From an uncultured Bacteroidaceae bacterium (GTDB taxonomy: Bacteria > Bacteroidota > Bacteroidia > Bacteroidales > Bacteroidaceae), in contig CALUIR010000002.1 of NCBI GenBank assembly GCA_944320785.1, positions 149,482-213,481 of the forward strand: 64,000 bases of DNA, given 5' to 3'. Below the pieces are notes generated by a model. It saw nothing but the letters and a program-made list of their open reading frames with translations, was not told where the DNA came from and did not search any database. Shown piece by piece: positions 8,222 to 18,016 of this stretch (within the stretch, counting starts at the first letter, position 1; every line of letters starts with the position of its first letter). A program made the translations under genes and the position numbers.

Positions 8222-9109
8222 ATGGGTTCGCTTGATTTCACTCATATTCTGACGGAGACGGTGGCGAAGTTGTCGGCATGCGAGTCCTACAAGGACTTGT
8301 TCCACCAGCATCGCGACGGCGAGCCGCTCCCTTCTGCGGAGGCGTTGCAGCGCATCGTCAGCCTTTCCCGCTCCATATTGTTCCCCGGATATTACGGGAA
8401 CTCAACGGTCCACAGCCGCACCGTCAATTATTACATCGGGGTCAGCGGGGAAGCGTTGTACGACTTGCTGGCCGGGCAAATCTTTGCCGGGTTGTGCTTC
8501 GGCGGGGAAAACAGGGACGAGGGCTGCACGATGTGCATGGAGCGTTGCCGGGAAAAGGCGGCGCAGTTCATCGCCCGTTTGCCGGAACTGCGCCGGATGC
8601 TGGCCACCGATGTGGAGGCCATGTACAACGGCGACCCGGCTGCCACGAGCATCGGCGAAGTGATTTGTTGCTATCCCGCCATCAAGGCAATCTCCAATTA
8701 CCGCATTGCGCATGAACTGTTGCGCCTCGGCGTGCCGTTGATTCCGCGCATCATCACGGAGATGGCCCATTCAGAGACGGGCATCGACATCCATCCGGGG
8801 GCAGAAATCGGAACCCATTTTGCCATCGACCACGGCACAGGCGTGGTGATTGGCGCCACCACCATCATCGGCTGCCGCGTGAAACTGTACCAAGGCGTGA
8901 CATTAGGGGCGAAAAGTTTCCCGCTCGATGCAGACGGGAAGCCGATAAAAGGCATCCCGCGCCATCCTATTCTGGAAGATGATGTGGTGATTTACTCGAA
9001 CGCCACCATCTTGGGAAGGATAACCATCGGCAAAGGCGCCACAATTGGCGGCAACATCTGGGTGACGGAAGACGTGGCACCCGGCGCCCGTGTCGTGCAA
9101 CGCAAATAA
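8222..9109 (+). CDS. cysE: Serine O-acetyltransferase
   Basis: Makes O-acetylserine from serine and acetyl-CoA, the committed step of cysteine synthesis, in the cytoplasm. The 295-residue protein has the helical N-terminal domain (to ~165) and then the left-handed beta-helix of hexapeptide repeats: MAHSETGIDIHPGAEIGTHF, the catalytic IDHGTGVVIGAT, KLYQGVTLGAKSF and the closing ATIGGNIWVTEDV. An unusual cysteine cluster (EGCTMCMERC near residues 100-110) lies in the N-terminal domain. ATG 8222 is chosen because the in-frame extension upstream runs through the promoter repeat. The assignment among cysE/epsC-type enzymes rests on motifs. Confidence 0.9.
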   Translation: MGSLDFTHILTETVAKLSACESYKDLFHQHRDGEPLPSAEALQRIVSLSRSILFPGYYGNSTVHSRTVNYYIGVSGEALYDLLAGQIFAGLCFGGENRDEGCTMCMERCREKAAQFIARLPELRRMLATDVEAMYNGDPAATSIGEVICCYPAIKAISNYRIAHELLRLGVPLIPRIITEMAHSETGIDIHPGAEIGTHFAIDHGTGVVIGATTIIGCRVKLYQGVTLGAKSFPLDADGKPIKGIPRHPILEDDVVIYSNATILGRITIGKGATIGGNIWVTEDVAPGARVVQRK

Positions 9110-9155
9110 AGGATTAAAAATTTTAATAAGGGATAGAGACGTGGAAAACGGACAA

Positions 9156-10517
9156 ATGGAATTGATTGCAAAGACGTTCCAAGGATTGGAAGGAGTCTTG
9201 GAGAAAGAATTGACGGACTTGGGGGCGGCCAACATCAGGGCCGGGCGGCGGATGGTCTCCTTTGAAGGTGACCAGGAGATGATGTACCGGGCCAACTTCT
9301 GCCTTCGCACGGCCATCCGGGTGTTGAAACCCATCAAGCACTTCATGGCAAAGGATGCGGACGAAGTATATGAATGTGTGAAGTCCATCCCTTGGGAAGA
9401 TTACTTGGACGAAAGCTGGACCTTTGCGGTAGATGCCGTGGTCAACTCGGAAGAGTTCCGGCATTCCAAGTTCGTGGCTTACCGGGTGAAGGACGCGATA
9501 GCGGACTATTTCCGGGAAAAGACGGGAAAACGCCCTTCGGTCCGGCTGAACAATCCGGATTTGTTGCTGAACATCCATATCTCACAGGAGGATTGCACGT
9601 TGTCGTTGGACAGTTCCGGCGAATCCCTGCACCGCAGGGGCTACCGCCAGGAAGCCGTGGAGGCGCCTCTGAATGAAGTGCTGGCGGCCGGCATGATTCT
9701 GATGACCGGATGGCAAGGCGGGTGCGACCTCATCGACCCCATGTGCGGCTCCGGCACGATTCCCATCGAAGCCGCCTTGATTGCGCGCAACATTGCGCCG
9801 GGCGTTTTCCGCAAAGAGTTCGGGTTCGAGAAGTGGAAGGACTTCGACAAAGAGCTTTTCGAGCGCATTTACAACGATGATTCGCAGGAACGCGGGTTCT
9901 CCCATAAGATTTACGCTTACGACAACAGCCCCAAAGCCATCGCGATAGCCGGGCGCAACATGAAGGCCGCCGGCGTGGCCAAAGACATTGAACTGAAGCA
10001 GCAACCCTTCCAGCAGTTCCAGCAGCCGGGCGCGAAAAGCCTCATCATCATGAATCCCCCGTACGGCGAACGCATCGCGCCGGACGACTTGTTGGGGCTG
10101 TACCAGATGATTGGCGAGCGGCTGAAGCATGCATTCGTGGGCAACGAGGCGTGGGTGTTGAGCTACCGCGATGAGTGTTTTGATGAAATCGGCCTGAAAG
10201 CGTCCGAGAAAATACCGCTCTACAACGGGGCGTTGGAATGCCAGTTCCGAAAGTACGTGATGTTCAGCGGGCGGGAAGAAGAAGACCGCAGCGGAAATCC
10301 CGATGAACGGTTCAGGGAAAGGGGCTGGCAGCGACCTGCGCCGGCTCCGCGCCGCCAGCGGGAATTCCCGGAATACGGGCGGACGGAATGGAAGGACCGT
10401 TTCAAGGAAAGGGACGGCATGCGGCGGACATTTCCGAGAGATGCCTCCGCGCCGCGCTATGCGGAACGGCAGAGGCGCATGGACCGGCGGGAAAGGCCGG
10501 GTGAAGACAGAGAATGA
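9156..10517 (+). CDS. THUMP-domain class I SAM-dependent RNA methyltransferase (RlmL/YcbY N-terminal type)
   Basis: Likely methylates a guanine N2 in 23S rRNA, as the homologous half of E. coli RlmKL does; the exact site is inferred. The N-terminus has the ferredoxin-like plus THUMP domains (AKTFQGLEGVLEKEL to about residue 155). The methyltransferase core follows with DPMCGSGTIPIEAALIARNI, YAYDNSPKAI and the catalytic-type IMNPPYGERI. After about residue 370 comes an ~80-residue Arg/Glu-rich tail, probably disordered and RNA-binding. ATG 9156 matches the family N-terminus (MELIAKTFQGLE); frames opening at 9141 or 9090 also exist, the latter overlapping cysE. Confidence 0.87.
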   Translation: MELIAKTFQGLEGVLEKELTDLGAANIRAGRRMVSFEGDQEMMYRANFCLRTAIRVLKPIKHFMAKDADEVYECVKSIPWEDYLDESWTFAVDAVVNSEEFRHSKFVAYRVKDAIADYFREKTGKRPSVRLNNPDLLLNIHISQEDCTLSLDSSGESLHRRGYRQEAVEAPLNEVLAAGMILMTGWQGGCDLIDPMCGSGTIPIEAALIARNIAPGVFRKEFGFEKWKDFDKELFERIYNDDSQERGFSHKIYAYDNSPKAIAIAGRNMKAAGVAKDIELKQQPFQQFQQPGAKSLIIMNPPYGERIAPDDLLGLYQMIGERLKHAFVGNEAWVLSYRDECFDEIGLKASEKIPLYNGALECQFRKYVMFSGREEEDRSGNPDERFRERGWQRPAPAPRRQREFPEYGRTEWKDRFKERDGMRRTFPRDASAPRYAERQRRMDRRERPGEDRE

Positions 10518-10538
10518 CATAAAAGGAAAAAAGGAAAG

Positions 10539-12836
10539 ATGAAACGTATATCCCAATTTCTAATATTGATGTGTATGGCCGTTTTTTCGGGAAACGCGCA
10601 GGAGAAAAAGGCGTTCACGCTGGAAGACGTGATTCCGGGAGGAAGCAACTACCTCAACCTTGTCCCGGAAAACAAGTTAGGGCTGAAATGGTGGGGCAAT
10701 GAATGCGTCCGCACGGATGTGGACAACATCCTGCTGGTTGACAAGAAAACCGGGGAAGAGACCGTGCTGGCCACGTTGGATGAAGTCAACGAAGCATTGG
10801 CCAACGGGGAGAAACCTTACGCCTTGGCACAGCCTGCCAAGCCGTTGCTCACGCTGATGCAGGCAACCATGCCGTGGGGAGACCGGAAGATTGTGGTTTT
10901 CCCAGGCAAGGTGGAGGCCGATGGAGGCAATGATGACTACATGTTCTGGTATGACTTCGGCCAGAAGAAGCTGGTCAACATGTTCCGGATAGAGGCATCG
11001 CAAGGGAAACGTCCGGCCAACCTTGACTTCTGCAAGGCGAACGGCCTGCTGGCCTACACGGCAGGCAACAGCCTGTTTGTGGCCGGGGAAGGCGACTTTT
11101 GCAAGATGATTAACCCGGCGGCCATGGGCGGTTCGCCGGATTTTGAAAAAGATGTGGTGTACGGGCAGGCGGTCCACCGCAATGAGTTCGGCATCCGGAA
11201 GGGGACATTCTGGAGCCCGAAAGGCTCTTTCCTTGCTTTTTACAGGATGGACCAAAGCATGGTGACGGACTATCCGCAGGTGAACACCTCCACGCGCATC
11301 GCTACCTTGGAGCCGGACAAATACCCGATGGCCGGCATGACCAGCCATAAAGTGGCCATCGGGGTGTATGACGTGAAGGCGGGGACAACCGTATATTTGC
11401 AGGCAGGCGACCCCACCGACCGTTATTTCACCAACATCAGCTGGTCGCCCGATGAACGGAACATCTATGTGATAGAACTGAACCGTGACCAAGACCATGC
11501 GCAACTGGTGCGCTACAATGCCTTGACGGGCGAGCGGGAAGCCGTGTTGTATGAAGAAATGCACCCCAAGTATGTGGAGCCGCAACATCCCATAGCATTC
11601 TTGCCTTGGGATGACTCGAAGTTCATTTATTGGAGCCAGCGCGACGGGTACTGGCATCTTTACCTGATGGACACGCAGGCGGAAGTGCAACCGGAAACAA
11701 AGACCGGCGGCGACGGCGAGACCACCTTCCGCGAATCCTTGCGGGTGAAGCCGCTGACCCAAGGTGAATGGCTGGTGCAGGAGATTGTAGGATTCAACGC
11801 AGGCAAAAAGGAAATCATCATCGGAAGCACGGAAATATCCCCTTTGCAGGCCAATCTTTTTGCCTTGAGCGTGAAGACTGGCAAGCGCATGCTTTTGGGG
11901 AAAGCGGACGGCACGCACAGTGGCAGCCTTTCGGCAGACGGCAAGTACCTGATTGACCGTTTCATGTCGTTCGACGTGCCTCGCGAGGTGAGCATCTTGC
12001 CTACCGATGGGAAGGATGGCGTGGCGCTGCTGGAAGCCAAAGACCCATTGAAAGAGCAGTTCGATTTGCCGGAAATATCCATCGGGACCATCAAGGCTGC
12101 CGATGGGGTGACGGATTTGTATTACCGCCTTGTCAAGCCGGTGGGCTTCGACCCTGCTGAAAAGTACCCGGCCATCATTTATGTATATGGCGGCCCGCAT
12201 GCGCAGATGATTGCCAACATGCGTTTTTATGGTGCCAGCGGTTGGGATTTGTACATGGCGCAGCAAGGGTATGTGATGTTGACGGTGGACGGGCGCGGGA
12301 GCGACAACAGGGGATTGAAGTTCGAGAATTGCACGTTCCGCCATTTGGGGACAGAGGAGATGAAGGACCAGATGAAAGGGGTGGAGTTGCTGAAGTCCCT
12401 GCCTTACGTGGACGAAGGCAGAATCGGGGTGCATGGATGGAGCTTTGGCGGCTTCATGACCACCAATTTGATGCTGACTTACCCTGAAGTGTTCAAGGCG
12501 GGGGTTGCCGGAGGCCCGGTCACCGATTGGAAATATTACGAGGTGATGTACGGGGAACGCTACATGGATACGCCCCAGGAAAACCCGGAGGGATACGCGG
12601 AAGCCGACCTGAAACAGAAGGCCGGAAACCTGAAAGGCCGCTTGGAAATCATCATCGGCGGCATGGATCCCACCTGCGTGCCCCAGCACACTTACACTTT
12701 CCTTCGGGCATGCATCGATGCGGGCACCCATCCTGACTTCTTCGTGTACCCGGAAGACGGGCATAACATGATAGGGGTGGACCGCGTGCATCTGCATGAG
12801 CATATCACCCGCTATTTTGAAGACCATTTGAAATAA
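10539..12836 (+). CDS. Dipeptidyl peptidase IV-type serine peptidase (S9B)
   Basis: Removes X-Pro (or X-Ala) dipeptides from peptide N-termini, probably in the periplasm. The 765-residue protein begins with a signal peptide (MKRISQFLILMCMAVFSGNAQE). It continues with the eight-bladed propeller (to ~500; FWSPKGSFLAFYRMDQSMV is typical DPP4) and ends with the alpha/beta hydrolase. The nucleophile is Ser635 in GWSFGG, the Asp lies in GGMDPTCVP and the His in YPEDGHNMIG. It sits 21 bp after the methyltransferase and 21 bp before purD, so it may be co-transcribed, though function does not link them. Confidence 0.93.
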   Translation: MKRISQFLILMCMAVFSGNAQEKKAFTLEDVIPGGSNYLNLVPENKLGLKWWGNECVRTDVDNILLVDKKTGEETVLATLDEVNEALANGEKPYALAQPAKPLLTLMQATMPWGDRKIVVFPGKVEADGGNDDYMFWYDFGQKKLVNMFRIEASQGKRPANLDFCKANGLLAYTAGNSLFVAGEGDFCKMINPAAMGGSPDFEKDVVYGQAVHRNEFGIRKGTFWSPKGSFLAFYRMDQSMVTDYPQVNTSTRIATLEPDKYPMAGMTSHKVAIGVYDVKAGTTVYLQAGDPTDRYFTNISWSPDERNIYVIELNRDQDHAQLVRYNALTGEREAVLYEEMHPKYVEPQHPIAFLPWDDSKFIYWSQRDGYWHLYLMDTQAEVQPETKTGGDGETTFRESLRVKPLTQGEWLVQEIVGFNAGKKEIIIGSTEISPLQANLFALSVKTGKRMLLGKADGTHSGSLSADGKYLIDRFMSFDVPREVSILPTDGKDGVALLEAKDPLKEQFDLPEISIGTIKAADGVTDLYYRLVKPVGFDPAEKYPAIIYVYGGPHAQMIANMRFYGASGWDLYMAQQGYVMLTVDGRGSDNRGLKFENCTFRHLGTEEMKDQMKGVELLKSLPYVDEGRIGVHGWSFGGFMTTNLMLTYPEVFKAGVAGGPVTDWKYYEVMYGERYMDTPQENPEGYAEADLKQKAGNLKGRLEIIIGGMDPTCVPQHTYTFLRACIDAGTHPDFFVYPEDGHNMIGVDRVHLHEHITRYFEDHLK

Positions 12837-12857
12837 CCGATAACAAAACAGGAAGAC

Positions 12858-14132
12858 ATGAAACTTTTGCTTTTAGGTTCCGGCGGGCGGGAGCATGCAT
12901 TGGCATGGAAGATAGCCCAAAGCCCGAAGATAGAGAAACTGTACATCGCTCCGGGGAACGCCGGGACGCGGGAAGAGGGTGAGAACATCGCCATCCAAGC
13001 GGATGATTTCCCGGCCATCCGGCAGTTTGTGTTGGAAAAAGGCATCAACATGGTGGTGGTAGGGCCGGAAGACCCGTTGGTGAAGGGGATTTATGATTAC
13101 TTCAAGCAGGATGAGGCGTTGAGGCATGTGCCGGTCATCGGCCCGTCAAAAGCGGGCGCCATGCTGGAAGGCAGCAAGGAATTTGCGAAAGGCTTCATGC
13201 AGCGGCACCACATCCCCACGGCACGCTATAAGAGCGTGACGGCAGGCGGCATAGCGGAAGGCTTGGCTTTTTTGGAGACGCTTGAAGCGCCTTATGTGTT
13301 GAAGGCCGACGGGCTTTGCGCAGGGAAAGGGGTGCTGATTCTGCCTACTTTGGAGGAAGCCAAGAAGGAACTGGAAGAAATGTTGGGCGGCATGTTCGGC
13401 AACGCTTCGGCCACGGTGGTCATCGAGGAGTATCTGAGCGGCATTGAATGCTCGGTGTTCGTGCTGACGGACGGGAGGGACTACAAGATTCTGCCCGAAG
13501 CCAAAGACTACAAGCGCATCGGCGAAGGCGACAAAGGCTTGAATACCGGCGGGATGGGTTCGGTGTCGCCCGTGCCTTTTGCAGACAAGGAATGGATGAA
13601 GAAAGTGGAAGACCGCATCATCCGCCCGACGGTGGAGGGGCTTGCTGCGGAAGGCATCGATTACAAAGGCTTTATATTCTTCGGGTTGATGAATGTGAAA
13701 GGCGACCCGATGGTGATTGAATACAATGTCCGTATGGGCGACCCGGAGACAGAGACCGTGATGTTGCGCATCCAAAGCGATTTGGTGGACTTGCTGGAAG
13801 GGGTGGCGGAAGGCAATCTGTCGGGAAGGACGCTGGAAACCGACCCGCGCGCGGCAGTGTGTGTCATGCTGGTTTCAGGCGGTTATCCCGGCGCTTACGG
13901 GAAAGGCTACCCCATCAGCGGCATTGAAGAAGCAAAGGCGGGCGGCAGCATCGTGTTTCATGCCGGCACGGCCGTGAGGGACGGCGCGGTGGTGACTTCC
14001 GGCGGGCGGGTCATCGCTGTGAGTTCTTACGGCAACGGCAAGGAAGAAGCGCTGGCGCGTTCTTTTGGGAATGCCGGGAAGATTCAGTTTGAGAAGAAGT
14101 ATTTCCGGGGCGACATAGGCTTTGACTTGTAA
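12858..14132 (+). CDS. purD: Phosphoribosylamine--glycine ligase
   Basis: Joins phosphoribosylamine and glycine using ATP, the second step of purine synthesis. At 424 residues it has normal length. Motifs are the N-terminal [32 protein letters not shown], the ATP-grasp core ([35 protein letters not shown]), [14 protein letters not shown] and [15 protein letters not shown]. The stop TAA overlaps the next gene's ATG by one base, so they are translationally coupled. Confidence 0.97.
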   Translation: MKLLLLGSGGREHALAWKIAQSPKIEKLYIAPGNAGTREEGENIAIQADDFPAIRQFVLEKGINMVVVGPEDPLVKGIYDYFKQDEALRHVPVIGPSKAGAMLEGSKEFAKGFMQRHHIPTARYKSVTAGGIAEGLAFLETLEAPYVLKADGLCAGKGVLILPTLEEAKKELEEMLGGMFGNASATVVIEEYLSGIECSVFVLTDGRDYKILPEAKDYKRIGEGDKGLNTGGMGSVSPVPFADKEWMKKVEDRIIRPTVEGLAAEGIDYKGFIFFGLMNVKGDPMVIEYNVRMGDPETETVMLRIQSDLVDLLEGVAEGNLSGRTLETDPRAAVCVMLVSGGYPGAYGKGYPISGIEEAKAGGSIVFHAGTAVRDGAVVTSGGRVIAVSSYGNGKEEALARSFGNAGKIQFEKKYFRGDIGFDL

Positions 14133-15136
14133 TGGCAAGGGCAGGTTTCCAGCATGCGGTTGTGACGGGCAGGCTGACCTTGCCCGCCACCGTTGCGGTA
14201 TCTTTCCTCCTGTGGCTTTTGTTTGCCGCGTGGAAGCCTGTGCCTGCCGAAGCGGATGCTTATGTGTTCCGCCGTCTGTTTGATGAATTTGTTTCAGGCA
14301 CATTGCAGGGTTCTTTGGTATCTTTGTTGGCCTATGCGGCGGTTGTTTACCTGCTGATAGAGTTGAACAATGCTTATGCCGTCATCCGCGTCCGCACTTC
14401 TTTCCAGGCTTCCTTGTTTTGTTGGCTGGTGGTGGTTTCATCGTTTCTGTTCGTTCCGGGTGCAGGCAGCGTGGTTTCGCTGTGCTTCGTGCTGGCCCTT
14501 TATTTCATGTTCAGGAGCTATCAGTCCTCCCATGCGGCGGAGTGGGCGTTTGGTTGCATGTTCTTTTTAGGGACATCCAGCCTGTTGTTCCCGGCAGTGT
14601 TCTTGTTGTATCCGTTGTTCCTGTTGGGGCTTTCGCTGTTCAGGGCGCTTCATGCCCGTTCCTTTTTGGCCGGGCTTTTGGGCTGGGCGGTGCCTTATTG
14701 GCTTTTGTGGGGGCATGCCTTCTTTCATGGGCAGATGGCGTTGTTTTATGCGCCGTTCCGTGAGTTGGCGTCTTTTGCCCCGTTGTTCTCTGTCCCTTTG
14801 CCGCTGCCTGTGCTTGCTGTGGCGTTGTGGGCTGTATTGTTGTTGGCGTGCAGCAGCATTCATTACTGGTTTGCCACTTATGAGGACAAAATCCGTTCGC
14901 GTGCCTATCTCAATTTCTTGATTATGGTTGGCTTTGCCCTTGCCTTGTTGGGATTGTTCCAGATGCAGCATGCGGAGATGGCGTTGCAGATGCTTCTGCC
15001 GGTGGCTGCTTTGCTGGGCGCCCATTTGTTCTCGTTGCTCCGCACGCGGTTTTCCAATTTGCTTTTCGTGTTCTTTTTTGTATCGGTATTGCTGGTCGCT
15101 TTGCATAACCTATGGATGCTTTGGTTCAATTCCTGA
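14132..15136 (+). CDS. Multi-pass membrane protein of unknown function
   Basis: A 334-residue, very hydrophobic protein with roughly eight to ten predicted membrane segments (for example VAVSFLLWLLFAAW, LVVVSSFLFVPGAG, LLGWAVPYWLLWGHAFF, LPVLAVALWAVLLLACSS and LLFVFFFVSVLLVALHNLW). It shows no recognisable catalytic motif. It starts on the last base of purD and overlaps the DedA-like gene downstream by 25 bp, so it is clearly part of this operon. Its topology suggests a polysaccharide- or lipid-related inner-membrane protein, but I have no firm family. Confidence 0.7.
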   Translation: MARAGFQHAVVTGRLTLPATVAVSFLLWLLFAAWKPVPAEADAYVFRRLFDEFVSGTLQGSLVSLLAYAAVVYLLIELNNAYAVIRVRTSFQASLFCWLVVVSSFLFVPGAGSVVSLCFVLALYFMFRSYQSSHAAEWAFGCMFFLGTSSLLFPAVFLLYPLFLLGLSLFRALHARSFLAGLLGWAVPYWLLWGHAFFHGQMALFYAPFRELASFAPLFSVPLPLPVLAVALWAVLLLACSSIHYWFATYEDKIRSRAYLNFLIMVGFALALLGLFQMQHAEMALQMLLPVAALLGAHLFSLLRTRFSNLLFVFFFVSVLLVALHNLWMLWFNS

Positions 15137-15582
15137 CAGATTGGGGCTATGTGGGGATGTTCATTGCGGCATTCCTTGCGGGCAGCATTGTGCCGCTCAG
15201 TTCCGAGGCAGTGCTTTTGGCGCTCTTGCTTCCGGGCGCGGGCTTGAATCCCGTGTATTGCGTCGCGGCTGCCACGTTCGGGAACCTGTTGGGCAGTTTG
15301 ACTTGCTATTGGATTGGGCATTTGGGAAAGGTGGAATGGTTGGAGAAGTATTTCCATATAAAGGAAGAAAAGGTGGAGCGGATGCGCAAATACTTGAATG
15401 GACGGGGATGTTGGGTGGCATTCTTCTCGTTCTTGCCGTTTGTGGGCGATTTGATATCCGTGGCGTTAGGCTTCATGCGGAGCAATTTGTTGGGGGTGGC
15501 TTTGTTCATGCTGGCGGGCAAGGTGGTGCGATTCACGGTCGTCGCTTTGGCAGCAAGGGGCGTATTCTCATTTTTCATGTAG
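15112..15582 (+). CDS. Small DedA/YqaA-family membrane protein
   Basis: A 156-residue protein with the VTT/SNARE-associated core. It has LTDWGYVGMFIAAFLAGSIV at the N-terminus, the conserved PLSSEAVLLALLLPG, FGNLLGSLTCYWIGHLGK, and a second half with FFSFLPFVGDLISVALGFMR. DedA-type proteins support membrane homeostasis, and several are implicated in lipid-carrier transport; the substrate here cannot be read. It overlaps the preceding gene by 25 bp and ends 6 bp before the next gene. Confidence 0.85.
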   Translation: MDALVQFLTDWGYVGMFIAAFLAGSIVPLSSEAVLLALLLPGAGLNPVYCVAAATFGNLLGSLTCYWIGHLGKVEWLEKYFHIKEEKVERMRKYLNGRGCWVAFFSFLPFVGDLISVALGFMRSNLLGVALFMLAGKVVRFTVVALAARGVFSFFM

Positions 15583-15588
15583 GGAGTC

Positions 15589-16254
15589 ATGGAAAGGAAA
15601 GTGGAAATCACATCAGACGGCAGCCGGACGCTTTATGTCCCTGCGCTCGATGAGCATTACCATTCCGTGAAAGGCGCGGTGGCGGAATCCCTTCATGTCT
15701 TTATCCGCATGGGGTTGGAACATCATCCTTCCGTTTCGTTGGAGGTGCTTGAAGTGGGTTTCGGCACGGGTCTGAATGCGTTTCTCACGTGCCTTGCCGC
15801 AGGTAAGTTGCGGAAGCAGGTGCATTACACGTCTGTCGAGCTTTATCCTTTGCAGCCGGCCTGCGTGGCATCCCTCGGCTACCCGGAAAGGATTGCGCCG
15901 GGGCATGCGGAAGATTTCCGCCGCCTGCATGCTTGCCCTTGGGAAGAGGACGTGTGCATTTCCCCGTTTTTCACGTTGCACAAGCGGGAAGCAGACTTCA
16001 CGGCCTGCGTTTTGCCGCCGTCAGCATTCGATGTGGTTTATTTCGATGCCTTTGCGCCGGAGAAGCAGCCGGAGATGTGGACGCATGAAGTGTTTGCCCG
16101 CCTTTGGGAGGCAATGCGCCCGGGTGGCATCCTGGCAACGTATTGCGCGAAAGGAGTTGTCCGCAGGATGTTGCTGCAAGCCGGTTTCAGCGTGGAACGT
16201 TTGCCGGGGCCTCCGGGTGGAAAGCGGGAGATATTAAGGGCTGTGAAATCGTAA
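15589..16254 (+). CDS. mnmD: MnmD-like tRNA methyltransferase (DUF752)
   Basis: The family methylates the aminomethyl group on the wobble uridine of some tRNAs to complete mnm5(s2)U, using SAM. This 221-residue protein is the stand-alone methyltransferase without the FAD oxidase half of MnmC. Motif I is EVGFGTGLNAFLTCLA, the acidic motif is VYFDAFAPEKQPEMW with THEVFARL, and the end has the typical GGILATYCAKGVVRR and PPGGKREIL. The gene symbol follows the stand-alone naming and is an inference from architecture. Confidence 0.88.
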   Translation: MERKVEITSDGSRTLYVPALDEHYHSVKGAVAESLHVFIRMGLEHHPSVSLEVLEVGFGTGLNAFLTCLAAGKLRKQVHYTSVELYPLQPACVASLGYPERIAPGHAEDFRRLHACPWEEDVCISPFFTLHKREADFTACVLPPSAFDVVYFDAFAPEKQPEMWTHEVFARLWEAMRPGGILATYCAKGVVRRMLLQAGFSVERLPGPPGGKREILRAVKS

Positions 16255-16265
16255 ATTTTTGAAGT

Positions 16266-17156
16266 ATGAGGCAGATTGTATATATAATAATAGGTGTAGC
16301 CCTCTTGATGGCGGGTCAAAGTTGCGGAAGGCCGGGCGGGCGTGACAGGGGCGGCAAGCCCCGGATTACCGTCACGATTGAGCCTTTGCGGTATTTTACG
16401 GAAGCCATTGCGGGTGATTGCTTTGCCGTGGAAAGCATGGTTCCCAAAGGCAGCAGCCCTGAGATGTACGACCCTTCGCCCCGGCAATTGGTGGCGTTGA
16501 GCAGGAGCAAGGCTTATTTCCGTGTCGGTTATGTGGATTTTGAACAGGTATGGATGGAGCGTTTGGCAGAGAATGCCCCGGACATGCAGGTCTTTGACCT
16601 GTCAGAAGGCGTGCCATTGATACGCGCCACGGAACCGCATGGGCATCATGGCAGCGGCGTGGAGCCGCACATTTGGATGTCGGCGGAAAATGCCCTTGCC
16701 ATTTCTGCCAACATTGCTGCTGCGCTTTGCCGTTTGGATGCTGTGCATGCGCCGTTTTACAGGCACCGTTTGGACAGCCTGTCGCAGGTGATACGCGGCA
16801 CGGATGCGGCGATACGCGGGATGCTTGCCGGTGCGTCCCGCAGTTTCATGATTTACCATCCGGCGTTGTCTTACTTTGCCCGTGATTACGGGTTGCGGCA
16901 ATATGCGCTCGAAGAAAGCGGCAAAGAACCCTCTCCTTCCTATCTGAAGGATTTGGCTGACGTGTGCCGTCGCGAGGATATCCGTGTCGTTTTCGTGCAG
17001 CCGGAGTTTGATGTCCGCAATGCAAGGGTCGTGGCCGAGGAGGCAAAGGCGCGGCTGGTGCAGGTCAACCCGTTGGCTTACGATTGGCGGCAGGAAATGT
17101 TGTCGGTGGCGCGGGCATTGCAGGAGGCCGGCATCCGTAATGAGGAAAAGGAATGA
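16266..17156 (+). CDS. znuA: Zinc ABC transporter substrate-binding protein (ZnuA/TroA family)
   Basis: Captures zinc (or manganese) outside the inner membrane for an ABC importer. The 296-residue protein has an N-terminal lipoprotein-like signal (IGVALLMAGQSC). Next come the cluster A-I fold signatures ITVTIEPLRYFTEAI and MVPKGSSPEMYDPSPRQL, a His-containing loop EPHGHHGSGVEPHIWMS, MIYHPALSYFARDYGL and the EESGKEPSP segment. Its ATPase gene follows with a 4-bp overlap. Metal identity is inferred from the His-rich loop; manganese cannot be excluded. Confidence 0.88.
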   Translation: MRQIVYIIIGVALLMAGQSCGRPGGRDRGGKPRITVTIEPLRYFTEAIAGDCFAVESMVPKGSSPEMYDPSPRQLVALSRSKAYFRVGYVDFEQVWMERLAENAPDMQVFDLSEGVPLIRATEPHGHHGSGVEPHIWMSAENALAISANIAAALCRLDAVHAPFYRHRLDSLSQVIRGTDAAIRGMLAGASRSFMIYHPALSYFARDYGLRQYALEESGKEPSPSYLKDLADVCRREDIRVVFVQPEFDVRNARVVAEEAKARLVQVNPLAYDWRQEMLSVARALQEAGIRNEEKE

Positions 17157-17866
17157 AAGAAAAGTTGTTGCAGATAGAGGGCTTGTCCGTGGGTTACGGC
17201 GGGAAAACGGTGTTGCAGGATGTGGATTTGACCGTTTGCTACCGTGATTTCTTAGGCATCATCGGCCCGAACGGAGGAGGGAAAACCACGTTGGTGAAAG
17301 CCATTCTGGGCTTGTCTGGCAGGCAGTCCGGCCGCATCCGTTTCTTCCACGGCGGGGAAGAATGCGGGAAAATCGCGATGGGCTACTTGCCGCAGTACAG
17401 TTCCATTGACCGCAAGTTTCCCATCTCGGTGGAGGAAGTGATAGGTTCCGGCCTGAGCGGGCAAAAGAGCTTGTGGGGGCGTTTCACGGCCCGCCAGCAC
17501 GGGCTTGTGGATGAAATGGTGGAACGGATGGGGTTGCAAGGCTTGGAGAAACGTCCGGTGGAGCAGCTAAGTGGCGGGCAGTTGCAGCGGGTCCTTTTAG
17601 GGCGCGCCCTTGTCGCTAAGCCGGATCTGCTGATCTTAGACGAGCCCGACACGTATATCGACCGTCATTTCGGCAACCGCCTTTATGGGCTGTTGGATGA
17701 AATCAACCGGGATTGCGCCGTCATTTTGGTGAGCCATGATGTGGAGGTTCTTTTGCAGCATGCGAAGTCTGTGGCTTTCATCAATGGCACGTTGCGCTAT
17801 CATGAGGGGGCGGGCATCCCTCGTGCCTGGTTGGATGAAAGTCCTTTTCCATGTGGCAAGCCGTAA
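17153..17866 (+). CDS. znuC: Metal ABC transporter ATP-binding protein (ZnuC family)
   Basis: The energy-coupling subunit for metal import. Its 237 residues include Walker A GPNGGGKTTLVKAIL, Q-loop YLPQYSSIDRKFP (the RKFPI segment is typical of metal-type ATPases), signature LSGGQLQRVLLGRAL, Walker B LLILDEPDTYID and H-switch VILVSHDVEV. It overlaps znuA by 4 bp. No permease gene follows: the next 175 bp are non-coding and then an unrelated LOG gene begins, so the membrane subunit must lie elsewhere or be missing. Confidence 0.9.
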   Translation: MKEKLLQIEGLSVGYGGKTVLQDVDLTVCYRDFLGIIGPNGGGKTTLVKAILGLSGRQSGRIRFFHGGEECGKIAMGYLPQYSSIDRKFPISVEEVIGSGLSGQKSLWGRFTARQHGLVDEMVERMGLQGLEKRPVEQLSGGQLQRVLLGRALVAKPDLLILDEPDTYIDRHFGNRLYGLLDEINRDCAVILVSHDVEVLLQHAKSVAFINGTLRYHEGAGIPRAWLDESPFPCGKP

Positions 17867-18008
17867 GGCTCGGGTGCGTTTCCCGGTGCGTCTGGACGGA
17901 TGTTTCGGTTTCCCCGTTGATTCCTTTTCATGCGGGCAAGTCGGAGTTTTTGTACAGGCAACCGGAAGTTTCCATGCGGGCAGGCAGCGGAATGTGTGGG
18001 ATTAATGT

Positions 18009-18016
18009 TATTTTTG
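18009..18016 (+). promoter_or_regulatory. -7 box before the LOG gene
   Basis: TATTTTTG lies 26 nt before the LOG start. No convincing -33 box is present. The 17867-18008 interval is otherwise non-coding and contains CATGCGGGCA twice (near 17930 and 17974), a motif also seen beside the 21-bp repeat arrays. Confidence 0.45.

Noticed and set aside
8008-8235. Short frame with an internally repeated peptide (MRFGNAKSENFVFHLP twice)
   Set aside because: The peptide repeat is just a translation of the 87-bp promoter-bearing DNA repeat (29 codons); the promoter boxes explain the sequence better.
10677-12827. 716-codon open frame on the minus strand opposite the DPP4-type gene
   Set aside because: It is a shadow caused by high third-position GC. 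The plus strand encodes an intact S9 peptidase with catalytic motifs, while the antisense product is His/Arg-rich and has no domain.
17736-18005. Possible hidden permease for the zinc transporter
   Set aside because: The frame is a shadow of znuC and non-coding DNA; it is too short and lacks membrane segments in the right pattern.
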